Origin: Bryobacter sp.
GTDB taxonomy: Bacteria > Acidobacteriota > Terriglobia > Bryobacterales > Bryobacteraceae
Reading direction: 5' to 3'
Length of the DNA: 39,848 bases
Assembly (NCBI GenBank): GCA_022843605.1
Contig: JALHNI010000049.1
Span: 1 to 39,848, forward strand
Shown: in pieces, positions 8,939-16,411 of the stretch
How the letters are laid out: each line of letters opens with the position of its first letter
Position numbering within the stretch: the first letter of the stretch is position 1
Translations under genes and position numbers: made by a program
Notes under the pieces: generated by a model
The model's database searches: none
What the model was told of the DNA's origin: nothing
What the model saw: only the letters and a program-made list of their open reading frames with translations

Positions 8939-10243
8939 TCAGGCCGGTTTCTGTACTGTCTGCGGCGGAGCGAGGAAATAGCGCAAATAGAGCCAGCGGA
9001 AACCGTAGAGCGAGCAGCCCAGGCCCACGGCGATAACGGCGTTCACCACCAGGACCGAGAGGCAAGTGACCAGGAAGGCGACCGCATCGATCCGTCGCAT
9101 CTTGGGAAGCCGCTTCCACGTGGACCATTCCAGTAGGCAGATGCCCACGTAGGCCGTCACTCCCGCCAGGGCCGCAATCGGGATCTTCGACACGTACTCA
9201 CTGCCCATGTAGAGCGTGGCCAGCAAAATCAGGCCGTGAATCAGATTCGACATCCGGGTGGTGCCGCCGCAGCGAACAATGGCCAGGCTGCGCGCCGGAA
9301 TCCCGACGCTGATCGGCGCGCCGAACATCCCAGCGCAAACGTTAGCGATGCCATACGCGCCCAATTCGCCATCGGCGTCAGACGGTTTCATCGGCTTGTG
9401 CCAGCCGCGGAAGTGGTCAACGACGCGGGAAGTAATCAGCAGATTGACGGAGGTGACGAAAGCCAGCCCCAAGCCGGGCAGCAGAAGCTTGTCGAGATCG
9501 GCCGGAGTCCACAGGAAGCTCGCCAATGGGGGCATTTCGAGCGGCAGGCGGCCCACAATCTTCTCATGCAGGTTGAGGGCATAGCCGATCCCGATCGAAG
9601 CGACGACGCCAATCAGCGGCGCCGGCATCATCTTGGAGCGGTTAGCAACGAAGAAGGCCACGGCGATCACCGTCACGCCGAGGACGAACGGCGGCCACTT
9701 GAACCCATCCAGCTTCTCGATCACCAGCCAGAACTGGGAAAGCGTCGACAACTGCGTGGCCGAGCCGGGAATTGCCAGTCCGAAGATGGTCTTCAGTTGC
9801 GCCACCACCATCATGGCGCCGATCCCGCACGAGAATCCGGAGACCACCGAGTGCGGCACCTGAAGGATATAGCGTCCCCAGCGCAATACGCTGAAGATCA
9901 TCATAAAGATCGAGGCGATCAAGGAAATCTTCGCGGCGCCCGCTAGGCCATAGTCGGAGACGGCTTTGGCGATGAAGGGCACAGTGACGGTAGCCGTGCC
10001 ACCGATCAAAACGGGATTGCGGCCTAGGAGGAAAGTAATCGGGCAGGTGAGAAGAGATGTAAAGATGCCGAGGATCGGGGGCAGTCCCATCAGCGTCGCC
10101 ATGGCCAGGCCGTAGGGCAACGCAATCAGGGCCGCAATGAGTCCACCGAAGAAGTCGCCGGTAAACGCCTTCCAGCTATAGGAGAATTTTCTCAGTCGCA
10201 GATCAACCTCATTCGAGGCGGAGGTGGACAGGACCTTCCTCAT
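8939..10243 (-). CDS. SulP-family anion transporter without STAS domain
   Basis: A 434-residue polytopic membrane protein with about 12 hydrophobic segments. The SulP signature includes GLIAALIALPYGLAMATLMG near the N-terminus, LLGRNPVLIGGTATVTVPF, and a late GIPARSLAIVRCGGTTRMSN matching the family's conserved region before the last helices. Known SulP members carry sulfate, bicarbonate or dicarboxylates; the substrate here cannot be read from sequence. The protein ends just after the membrane domain, so the usual ~120-residue cytoplasmic STAS domain is missing. ATG at 10243 is chosen over an in-frame GTG at 10249 because GAGGG sits 5 bases before the ATG. Confidence 0.9.
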   Translation of the reverse strand: MRKVLSTSASNEVDLRLRKFSYSWKAFTGDFFGGLIAALIALPYGLAMATLMGLPPILGIFTSLLTCPITFLLGRNPVLIGGTATVTVPFIAKAVSDYGLAGAAKISLIASIFMMIFSVLRWGRYILQVPHSVVSGFSCGIGAMMVVAQLKTIFGLAIPGSATQLSTLSQFWLVIEKLDGFKWPPFVLGVTVIAVAFFVANRSKMMPAPLIGVVASIGIGYALNLHEKIVGRLPLEMPPLASFLWTPADLDKLLLPGLGLAFVTSVNLLITSRVVDHFRGWHKPMKPSDADGELGAYGIANVCAGMFGAPISVGIPARSLAIVRCGGTTRMSNLIHGLILLATLYMGSEYVSKIPIAALAGVTAYVGICLLEWSTWKRLPKMRRIDAVAFLVTCLSVLVVNAVIAVGLGCSLYGFRWLYLRYFLAPPQTVQKPA

Positions 10244-10294
10244 TGGCACCCTCTCAAACCCGGAGTAGGGAAACTTGGGAACAGCTGACTAACG

Positions 10295-10348
10295 AAAAAC
10301 ACGTCAGGCGGCTCTTCAGGCACTCAATGCCCGGGAGCCGCCTGCGTG
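10295..10348 (-). terminator. Rho-independent terminator after the Tat aminotransferase
   Basis: Ten-base arms CAGGCGGCTC (10305-10314) and GAGCCGCCTG (10335-10344), extended by CACG/CGTG past a one-base bulge, enclose an inner GGCA/TGCC stem. On the minus strand the hairpin is followed by TTTTT (10299-10295). It lies 15 bases after the aminotransferase stop. Confidence 0.85.
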
Positions 10349-10363
10349 ACGAGACAACTCTAA

Positions 10364-11518
10364 CTAGGCGGACATCACTTTTTCGAGGGCAACCTTGAAC
10401 TTCTCCATCTCCTCACGGGTTCCTACCGAGATGCGGACGTGAGTCGGCATCGCCGCCCAAACACGGCCCACCAGGATCTTCTCCTTGAACATTCCCTGGA
10501 CGAACTTCTGTCCGGGACCGCCAGTTTCGATCATGAAGTTGTTAGATTCCGAAGGTATGAACTTGTAGTTCTTCTTCGACAGCCAGGAGAACAGGTCGTT
10601 ACGGACATCACCGATGATCTTGCGGCGGTCAGCCACCAGGGTCTTCTCTTTCAGCGACGCGGTCGCGCCCACCATGCCCGTCAAAGGCAGGGCGCCAGCG
10701 CCCCAAGGCTGGATCTTGGCCAGGAGGTCAGGACGGCCGATCGCCGCGCCGGCGCGCAGACCCGCCATACCGTACAGCTTGGAGAACGTGCGCAGAATGA
10801 TGACGTCCTTGTCAGCGGCCACCATGTCGGCGCCCGTCTGCTCTTTGGTGAGGTGGATGTAGGCTTCGTCAAGAAGGATCACCGAACCAGCGGGCTTGTT
10901 CGCCACCAGCCACTCGATGTCGCTCTTCTTCGTGGGCCAACCACCCGGGTTGTTCGGGTTGCAGATGTAGATAAGGCCTGGGGTGGCGTGCGCCGCCGCC
11001 ATCGCCTTCACGTCATGCGAGAGTTCTTTGGTCAACGGCACCTTGATGGTCTTGGCGCCGATGAACTCCGCCGCACGTCCGCCCGCTTCGTAGCCAGGGT
11101 CGGCCATCACAAAGGGCTTATCCTTCGAACAGAAGGCGATTACGGCCTGGTGCAGCGGTGCGCTCGAACCGTCGTAAGGCAGCACGTAATTGGGCTTCAC
11201 GCCGTCGATGTCGCCCTGAACCTTGGCGAACTCGAAGGTGTGCTCGTACATATAGCGTCCGCCCTTGCGAAGCACGCTGGACATCGCTTCCACTGCGGCA
11301 TCGCAGGGTCCGAGCGGATTCTCGTTCGCATTGATGCGGACGGCATCGGCCGGAATCGGTCCACGCATGGCCGACAGGCCCTGGGCCAGGGCGGCTTCGT
11401 TGTAGAAGGGTAGGCTGGCGCCCGCGGTAATCATGGCCGCGACGCGGCCAAAGCTACGGCGGTTGAATCCGCGGTCAAGCAGACTCTCTTGCATTTCAGG
11501 ATTGAGCAATTGCTTCAT
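10364..11518 (-). CDS. Tat-targeted PLP-dependent aminotransferase, HisC-like (fold type I)
   Basis: A 384-residue protein with a twin-arginine signal (FNRRSFGR, residues 18-25, then a hydrophobic stretch to about residue 40), so it is expected to be exported or was an exported ancestor. The enzyme domain has INANENPLGP, NPNNPGG (187-193), DEAY (217-220) and the PLP lysine K247 in FSKLYGMAGLRAG, as in histidinol-phosphate aminotransferases. The exact substrate is not known, and the signal argues against a simple role in cytoplasmic histidine synthesis. ATG at 11518 is preferred over an in-frame GTG at 11632 because GAGGGA lies 10 bases before the ATG. It follows the TonB receptor on the same strand but is separated from it by a likely terminator. 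Confidence 0.9.
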   Translation of the reverse strand: MKQLLNPEMQESLLDRGFNRRSFGRVAAMITAGASLPFYNEAALAQGLSAMRGPIPADAVRINANENPLGPCDAAVEAMSSVLRKGGRYMYEHTFEFAKVQGDIDGVKPNYVLPYDGSSAPLHQAVIAFCSKDKPFVMADPGYEAGGRAAEFIGAKTIKVPLTKELSHDVKAMAAAHATPGLIYICNPNNPGGWPTKKSDIEWLVANKPAGSVILLDEAYIHLTKEQTGADMVAADKDVIILRTFSKLYGMAGLRAGAAIGRPDLLAKIQPWGAGALPLTGMVGATASLKEKTLVADRRKIIGDVRNDLFSWLSKKNYKFIPSESNNFMIETGGPGQKFVQGMFKEKILVGRVWAAMPTHVRISVGTREEMEKFKVALEKVMSA

Positions 11519-11649
11519 TTTCTTGTCTTCCCTCGTGGAATTCTCAGTCGCGAAAGTTACATTACTTGGTAACTCAATGCCTTCATTGGACAGTATATGC
11601 CGTTCTTTTGGAATCGGATACTGATTCTTCACTATTTTGTTAAAGAAGA

Positions 11650-11674
11650 GGATCGGCTCGCTCCGACCCGATCC
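11650..11674 (-). terminator. Probable terminator after the TonB-dependent receptor
   Basis: GGATCGG (11650-11656) pairs with CCGATCC (11668-11674) over an 11-base loop. On the minus strand the stem is followed by TCTTCTTTA. It lies 15 bases past the receptor stop codon. The T-run is interrupted, so efficiency is uncertain. Confidence 0.6.
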
Positions 11675-11688
11675 CCTCCCTCAGGACG

Positions 11689-14600
11689 TTAGAAGTACAG
11701 CCGCAGACCCAGCTGAATCATGCGCGCAAAGTTGGCTTGCGCCGTGATTCGGCCGTACTGCGAGTTACCGAAAGCCGTATTGCCGGCCCGGAATTGGGGA
11801 GTGTTCGTGGCGTTAAGCGCCTCAGCCCGGAACTGAGCCTTGAACCGCTCGGTGATAGCGAAGGTCTTGAAGATCGACATGTCCCAGTTCACCTGACCCA
11901 ACGCGCGGGTCGAGATCGAACGGCTGACATTGCCAAACGTGAGCGCTGGGGCCACTGAGAACGCAGCCTTGTTCAGATAGAACGTGCCGTCGGCGGTGCC
12001 ATCGGTCCACTGTGACAAATTGCCGCCCGCGAACGGATCGGCACCGGTCGTGTTCGGCCGCTGGCTCGGCGAGAAGATCACGCCGTTGTTGTTCGAGTTC
12101 TGGCGGATCTGGTACGGATAGCCGGAATTGAAGATCGAGATTCCGTTAATCGACCATCCGCCGAAGGCGTAATCCACCAAGCGGTTGGCATTGCTCATCA
12201 TGGCCCGGCCCTTGCCGAACGGCAGTTCGTAGGTGAAGCCCAGGCTAAGTCGATGGGTGGCGTCGAGGTAGGACAAGCCCCACTCCGAGCGCAGATCGTA
12301 GACGTTTTGCGGAGCGACGTTACCGCCGTTCAGATTGTTACCGGCGCCGCCGGAGACGTTATCGAGGTTCTTCGAGTAGGTCCAGGAGGTAAGGAAGGTG
12401 ACGCCCTGGCTGAAGCGCTTTTGGGCACGAACCGCCAGCGAATCGTAACGGGCGCGGCCGTAGTCCGGGAAGGACAGATTGATATTACCGAAGGCGGCGA
12501 AGGGGCGGAGCAACTGAGCGCGAGGTACGTTCGCCGTGCCGATCCCGACGACACCGCCCTTGCCGAAGTAGGGGTTGGGTACCGCGGCGCCGAGCGCCGA
12601 AGCGCCGAGGCCGAAATGCCGGGCCTCCACTTGGTTGATGTTGAGATTGGCAGCCGTCAGAGTCATCCGCGAGCTCCTCGAACCGACGTAAGCCACCGAG
12701 AGCGCGATATTGCCGGGCAGTTCCCGCTGCACATCCAGCGAGTACTGTTGGACAAACGGCGAGCGCGCGTCTTGATCCTGGATGGTGAGCGCCTTGCCAA
12801 TGCCCGTCTGGTCGCCCAGCGAGTTGCCCACCGGACGCTCGAGACCGCTCGCGAAGACGTTCGAGAAGTTCAGCGCCGGGGTCCGTCCGCTGTCCACCGT
12901 TGTAACGGCCTGCGTGGAAGCCGTGAAGCCTTCCGAGGCCAACGGGCCGCCGTAGGCGAAAGCAGGCGCCCAGAAAATGCCGTATCCGCCGCGGATAGTA
13001 GTCTTGGCATTCAGTTGATAGGCCACGCCGATGCGCGGCGAGAGCTTGTTCATGTCGGGGTTGCCGGTGGAACGCTTGTTGCCGTTCTGGCCGGCGAACA
13101 TCACCGCGCCGGGCGTGGGGACGCCGGAAAGGGCTGAGATCGAATTGAGGGCCGTCCGGTTGAATCCAACGGTCAGGTTGTCGTTGGTGTCGATGAGACC
13201 GGTCTCCCGTTCCCAACGCATACCGATGTTCAGAGTCAGCTTGCTATTGAGCCGGATGTCGTCCTGGACGAAGCCGGAAGTGTAGTCCAGGTACTGGAAA
13301 AACTTCGTGGGCACCAATCCGTCCGCCGCGGCGGGGAAACCCAGCAAGAGGCTAGCGACGTCAGCGCCCGAGGCGCCGTCGCCGCGCAGGTAGTCGCGAC
13401 GCGTAAATTGATCGTTAAAGGTGAAGTTGCCCGCCGAGTTGCCGTAATTCACGCCGGCGGCCTTGATTCGCCGGAAGTCGTAGCCGAACTTCAGGCTGTG
13501 CTTGCCGACAAACTTTGACAACTGGGCACCGAAGTTGTTGGAACTCAATACGGTGCTGCTGTTGCTATTCGTGCCCATTGCATCGCCGGCGTAGAAGTTT
13601 TCAAACGCCACGCGCGGGAACGTGGGAACGGGAATCTGCGAGGTGAAGCTCGAAGGCAGGCCGAGTTGCGAAATGTTGTAACCGGCGCTCTTCTGCGAGC
13701 TCAGATTCGGGAAGCGATTGAAGCCATAGCGCACAGCCAGCACGGTGGTGGGATTCAGAGTCAACGTGTTGTTGAGCTGCGTCGCGTTCACCTTGCGGTC
13801 AAGCGTCCACTGCTGAGGCGATGCGACGTTGCCCGGAAACCAGTTCTCACCGGGCTCCAGCGAGTTGTAGCGCAGATAGGAGAGATTGACATTCCACCAC
13901 TCAGTGAACCGATGGTCCAGCTTGATGGTGTGCTGGTCAGCCTTCGACGGCAGGCTGCCGGAGTAGGGACGGTTGGCGTCGCCAAAGAAACGCGCCGTCG
14001 TTCCCGGCTCGGCAAACTGGCTTGCGATCAGCCGACCCGTCGGATTGATGCGCGCCGCGGGGATGATGTTGCCCGCAAACGGAGTGCGCGTGCCATCGGC
14101 CAGGGTCGAGAGCGGATCGAACATCATGCGCAAAGCGCCGCCCGCCGTGCGCGAGTTGGAGAAGTCGCCCGCCCGCTCGGCCAAAGTGGGAACAGCAGTG
14201 GTGCCCGCATTGGCTTGCGTGTCGCGGTAGCCTTCGAAAACCGCCCAGAAGAAGGTCTTGTTCTTACCGTCATACACCTTCGGGATCCAAACCTTGCCGC
14301 CGAAGCTGCCCATGTAGTTCCGGAATGGCTGCTCCGTGCGCGGCGCGCCAGCGCGGTTGGAGAAGAAGCTATTGGCCAACCACTCAGTCTCACGCATATA
14401 TCCGGCGAGAGAACCATGATAATCGTTGGTGCCGCTCTTCAGAAACACGTTGAACATACCACCACCGGAGCGCCCGACTTCGGCGTCGTACGTGTTCGCC
14501 TGAACCTTCATTTCCTGTACTGCTTCCAGCGAAGCGATGATGATCGCGCGATTCGTCATGTCGGTGATCGGGATACCGTCGATCAGATAGTTATTGCCAC

Positions 14601-15177
14601 GCACCGGGCCGCCCGCAATCGAAATCTGCGAAGAACCCGACTGGTCCTGCATCCGCGCATAGGCCGGGTTACCAACCTGCTGCACGTTCGGCGCGAGCTT
14701 CGAGAACATGTAGGGGTTGCGGCCGAGGTTCGGCAGGTCGATCATCTTCTGCCGATCAATCACCTGACCTTGCGAAGCCGTAGCCGTTTCAATCAGCGGA
14801 ACCTCTTCAGTCACCTGAACGCTGTCGGTCACATTGCCCACTTCCATCTTCACGTCGACGGTGAGTTGGCTTTGCGTTTCCACGAGTACGCCCTTGCGCT
14901 CGTACTTCTTGAACCCTGGGGTTTCCACGGTGATCGAGTAGGTGCCCGGAATCACCTGGCTGAAAACGTACTCGCCGGTGGCGAGCGTCACGGCCGAGCG
15001 CAATTCGCCCGTACCTTCGTTCAGTAGCCCGACCTTGGCATTCGCCAACACACCGCCGCCCGCATCTGCTACCAAACCACGTAAACCGCCGTAAGTTGAT
15101 TGCGCCAAAGCAGCTGTGCTTAGCACAGTGGCCAGGCAAATTGTAAGAGAAAGTAAAGCCTTGAAGCTTGACCTCAT
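11689..15177 (-). CDS. TonB-dependent receptor, Oar-like, with carboxypeptidase-regulatory domain
   Basis: A 1162-residue outer-membrane protein. A signal peptide (1-25, ending AALAQ) is followed by a beta-sandwich carboxypeptidase-regulatory-like domain (about 27-110, GLRGLVADAGGGVLANAKV ... GEYVFSQVIPGTYSI). Next comes a plug domain with PLIETATASQGQVID, GGPVRGNNYLIDGIP and DAEVGRSGGGMFNVFLKSGT. The rest is a large 22-strand-type barrel ending in an aromatic residue (LGLRLYF). Such large Oar-like receptors are expanded in Solibacter-type acidobacteria and are thought to import oligosaccharides or other large ligands using TonB energy. No ligand can be assigned. AGGGG precedes the ATG by 9 bases. 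Confidence 0.95.
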   Translation of the reverse strand: MRSSFKALLSLTICLATVLSTAALAQSTYGGLRGLVADAGGGVLANAKVGLLNEGTGELRSAVTLATGEYVFSQVIPGTYSITVETPGFKKYERKGVLVETQSQLTVDVKMEVGNVTDSVQVTEEVPLIETATASQGQVIDRQKMIDLPNLGRNPYMFSKLAPNVQQVGNPAYARMQDQSGSSQISIAGGPVRGNNYLIDGIPITDMTNRAIIIASLEAVQEMKVQANTYDAEVGRSGGGMFNVFLKSGTNDYHGSLAGYMRETEWLANSFFSNRAGAPRTEQPFRNYMGSFGGKVWIPKVYDGKNKTFFWAVFEGYRDTQANAGTTAVPTLAERAGDFSNSRTAGGALRMMFDPLSTLADGTRTPFAGNIIPAARINPTGRLIASQFAEPGTTARFFGDANRPYSGSLPSKADQHTIKLDHRFTEWWNVNLSYLRYNSLEPGENWFPGNVASPQQWTLDRKVNATQLNNTLTLNPTTVLAVRYGFNRFPNLSSQKSAGYNISQLGLPSSFTSQIPVPTFPRVAFENFYAGDAMGTNSNSSTVLSSNNFGAQLSKFVGKHSLKFGYDFRRIKAAGVNYGNSAGNFTFNDQFTRRDYLRGDGASGADVASLLLGFPAAADGLVPTKFFQYLDYTSGFVQDDIRLNSKLTLNIGMRWERETGLIDTNDNLTVGFNRTALNSISALSGVPTPGAVMFAGQNGNKRSTGNPDMNKLSPRIGVAYQLNAKTTIRGGYGIFWAPAFAYGGPLASEGFTASTQAVTTVDSGRTPALNFSNVFASGLERPVGNSLGDQTGIGKALTIQDQDARSPFVQQYSLDVQRELPGNIALSVAYVGSRSSRMTLTAANLNINQVEARHFGLGASALGAAVPNPYFGKGGVVGIGTANVPRAQLLRPFAAFGNINLSFPDYGRARYDSLAVRAQKRFSQGVTFLTSWTYSKNLDNVSGGAGNNLNGGNVAPQNVYDLRSEWGLSYLDATHRLSLGFTYELPFGKGRAMMSNANRLVDYAFGGWSINGISIFNSGYPYQIRQNSNNNGVIFSPSQRPNTTGADPFAGGNLSQWTDGTADGTFYLNKAAFSVAPALTFGNVSRSISTRALGQVNWDMSIFKTFAITERFKAQFRAEALNATNTPQFRAGNTAFGNSQYGRITAQANFARMIQLGLRLYF

Positions 15178-15207
15178 ACCAGTTTCCCCTGTTCAGATTT
15201 AGGTTGC

Positions 15208-15245
15208 GCGCTCAGGGCAGAGAGCGCTGTGGCCCGAGTGGGCCA
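15208..15245 (-). promoter_or_regulatory. Two tandem hairpins in the TonB-receptor leader
   Basis: GCGCTC/GAGCGC (15208-15213 and 15222-15227, 8-base loop) and TGGCCC/GGGCCA (15230-15235 and 15240-15245, 4-base loop) sit two bases apart, 30 to 68 bases upstream of the receptor start. They may be leader RNA structure or DNA sites. The rest of the 15178-15401 gap shows no other clear element apart from the inverted repeat at 15371-15392. Confidence 0.35.
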
Positions 15246-15370
15246 TCTGCAACAGGGCAGCTTGAGGGTAGGCAGCTAGGAAGATGCGTTGAGACAGTTA
15301 CATCCTCGCTAACCCCAAGTTGAGCAGTGAAGCTCGATTCAAGTATTGTAGGACCAGCCACCCCAGCTTG

Positions 15371-15392
15371 CTATGGGAAATCTCACCCATAG
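15371..15392 (+). promoter_or_regulatory. Perfect inverted repeat just before the DinB-like gene
   Basis: CTATGGG (15371-15377) and CCCATAG (15386-15392) with an 8-base spacer lie 9 bases before the ATG at 15402. This could be an operator or a hairpin blocking ribosome entry. No Shine-Dalgarno is visible for this start. Confidence 0.4.
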
Positions 15393-15401
15393 AATTATTT
15401 G

Positions 15402-15869
15402 ATGGAAAATACCCTCAAGATTCACATAATGCTCAACCATCTCTATCAGCTATTCGACCGAGACCTGCGGCAATTAGCCAACGAAGTCGATCTCTACCCC
15501 GCCGACGAAGCTCTTTGGCGGTCCGCACCGGGTATCTCCAACCCCGGTGGCAATCTGATCCTCCATCTTTGTGGCAATTTGCGTCACTACATCGGATTCC
15601 GTCTCGGTCAGATCGACTATCAGCGCGACCGCTCCGCCGAGTTCTCCCGGCAAGGACTCCCGCGCGCCGAGTTGCTCACTCAGATCGACCTCGCCCGCGC
15701 CGCCGTCTCCACGCTCACCTCCCTGAGCCCAGACAGTCTGGACGAGACCTACGAGGAAGAAGTGTTCGGACACCCCATGACCACCGGCTTCTTTCTCACC
15801 CATCTCTACGGCCACCTCCGCTATCACATGGGCCAGGTGAACTACCATCGCCGGATGCTCGACGCCTAA
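15402..15869 (+). CDS. DinB/YfiT-superfamily protein (DUF1572-like)
   Basis: A 155-residue four-helix-bundle type protein. Histidines at GNLILHLCGNLRHYIGF and FFLTHLYGHLRYHMGQVNYH fit the DinB-superfamily metal site, and the ending HLRYHMGQVNYHRR is typical of DUF1572-like members. Some superfamily members are metal-dependent thiol transferases, but the function here is unknown. ATG at 15402 is chosen over the preceding TTG codon; a further in-frame ATG at 15429 is possible. The stop overlaps the next start (TAATG), so it is probably co-translated with the RNA methyltransferase. Confidence 0.85.
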   Translation: MENTLKIHIMLNHLYQLFDRDLRQLANEVDLYPADEALWRSAPGISNPGGNLILHLCGNLRHYIGFRLGQIDYQRDRSAEFSRQGLPRAELLTQIDLARAAVSTLTSLSPDSLDETYEEEVFGHPMTTGFFLTHLYGHLRYHMGQVNYHRRMLDA

Positions 15870-16411
15870 TGCCGGACGAACGCGTTCCCTACCGCCTGAC
15901 TACAGGCGCAGCCCCGTATGACGGGCTCCAACTTCCCGCGGCCATCCTGCTCGACAATGTACGCAGCATGTACAACGTCGGTGCATTCTTCCGCACCGCC
16001 GATGGCGTTGCCCTCGAAAAGATCTATCTAGCCGGCATCACCGCCCGCCCGCCGATGAAAGAAATCACCAAGACGGCTCTCGGCGCGGACCTCACTGTGC
16101 CATGGGAGGGCGTCGCCGATCCCGCCATGCTCCTGGCTCAACTTCGCGGGCAGAACTGGGAGATTGCCGCCATCGAAACCAGCGTGCACGCCATTGATAT
16201 CTTCGATTGGCAACCCCGCTTTCCGGTCTGTGTCCTCTTCGGCCATGAGGTCGATGGCGTTCAGCCCCATCTACTGGCCGCCGCCGACACCCACGTCCGG
16301 TTGCCGATGCTCGGTCAGAAACATTCGCTCAACGTCGCCACGGCCGGAGGGATCGTCTTGTATGAGCTCCTTCGCAAGTACCGCCGGATGGGTGAGAATA
16401 AGGAACGATGA
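15869..16411 (+). CDS. SpoU/TrmH-family RNA 2'-O-ribose methyltransferase
   Basis: A 180-residue protein matching the SPOUT/TrmH fold. Motif 1 is ILLDNVRSMYNVGAFFRTAD with the conserved N and R, motif 2 is CVLFGHEVDGV, and motif 3 is LPMLGQKHSLNVATAGGIVLYE, which forms the SAM-binding trefoil knot. It should methylate a ribose 2'-OH in tRNA or rRNA; the position is not predictable. The ATG overlaps the DinB-like stop, and the end overlaps the next gene by ATGA. The same frame stays open far upstream to 15320, but that part is out of frame with the real DinB-like gene and is rejected. Confidence 0.92.
   Translation: MPDERVPYRLTTGAAPYDGLQLPAAILLDNVRSMYNVGAFFRTADGVALEKIYLAGITARPPMKEITKTALGADLTVPWEGVADPAMLLAQLRGQNWEIAAIETSVHAIDIFDWQPRFPVCVLFGHEVDGVQPHLLAAADTHVRLPMLGQKHSLNVATAGGIVLYELLRKYRRMGENKER

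Noticed and set aside
13666..15027. Plus-strand open frame (453 codons) opposite the TonB receptor
   Set aside because: Antisense shadow; no recognisable domain and an Arg/His-rich composition.
15320..15868. Upstream extension of the RNA methyltransferase frame
   Set aside because: It overlaps the DinB-like gene in another frame, is Arg/Pro-rich, and the methyltransferase begins properly at the TAATG junction.
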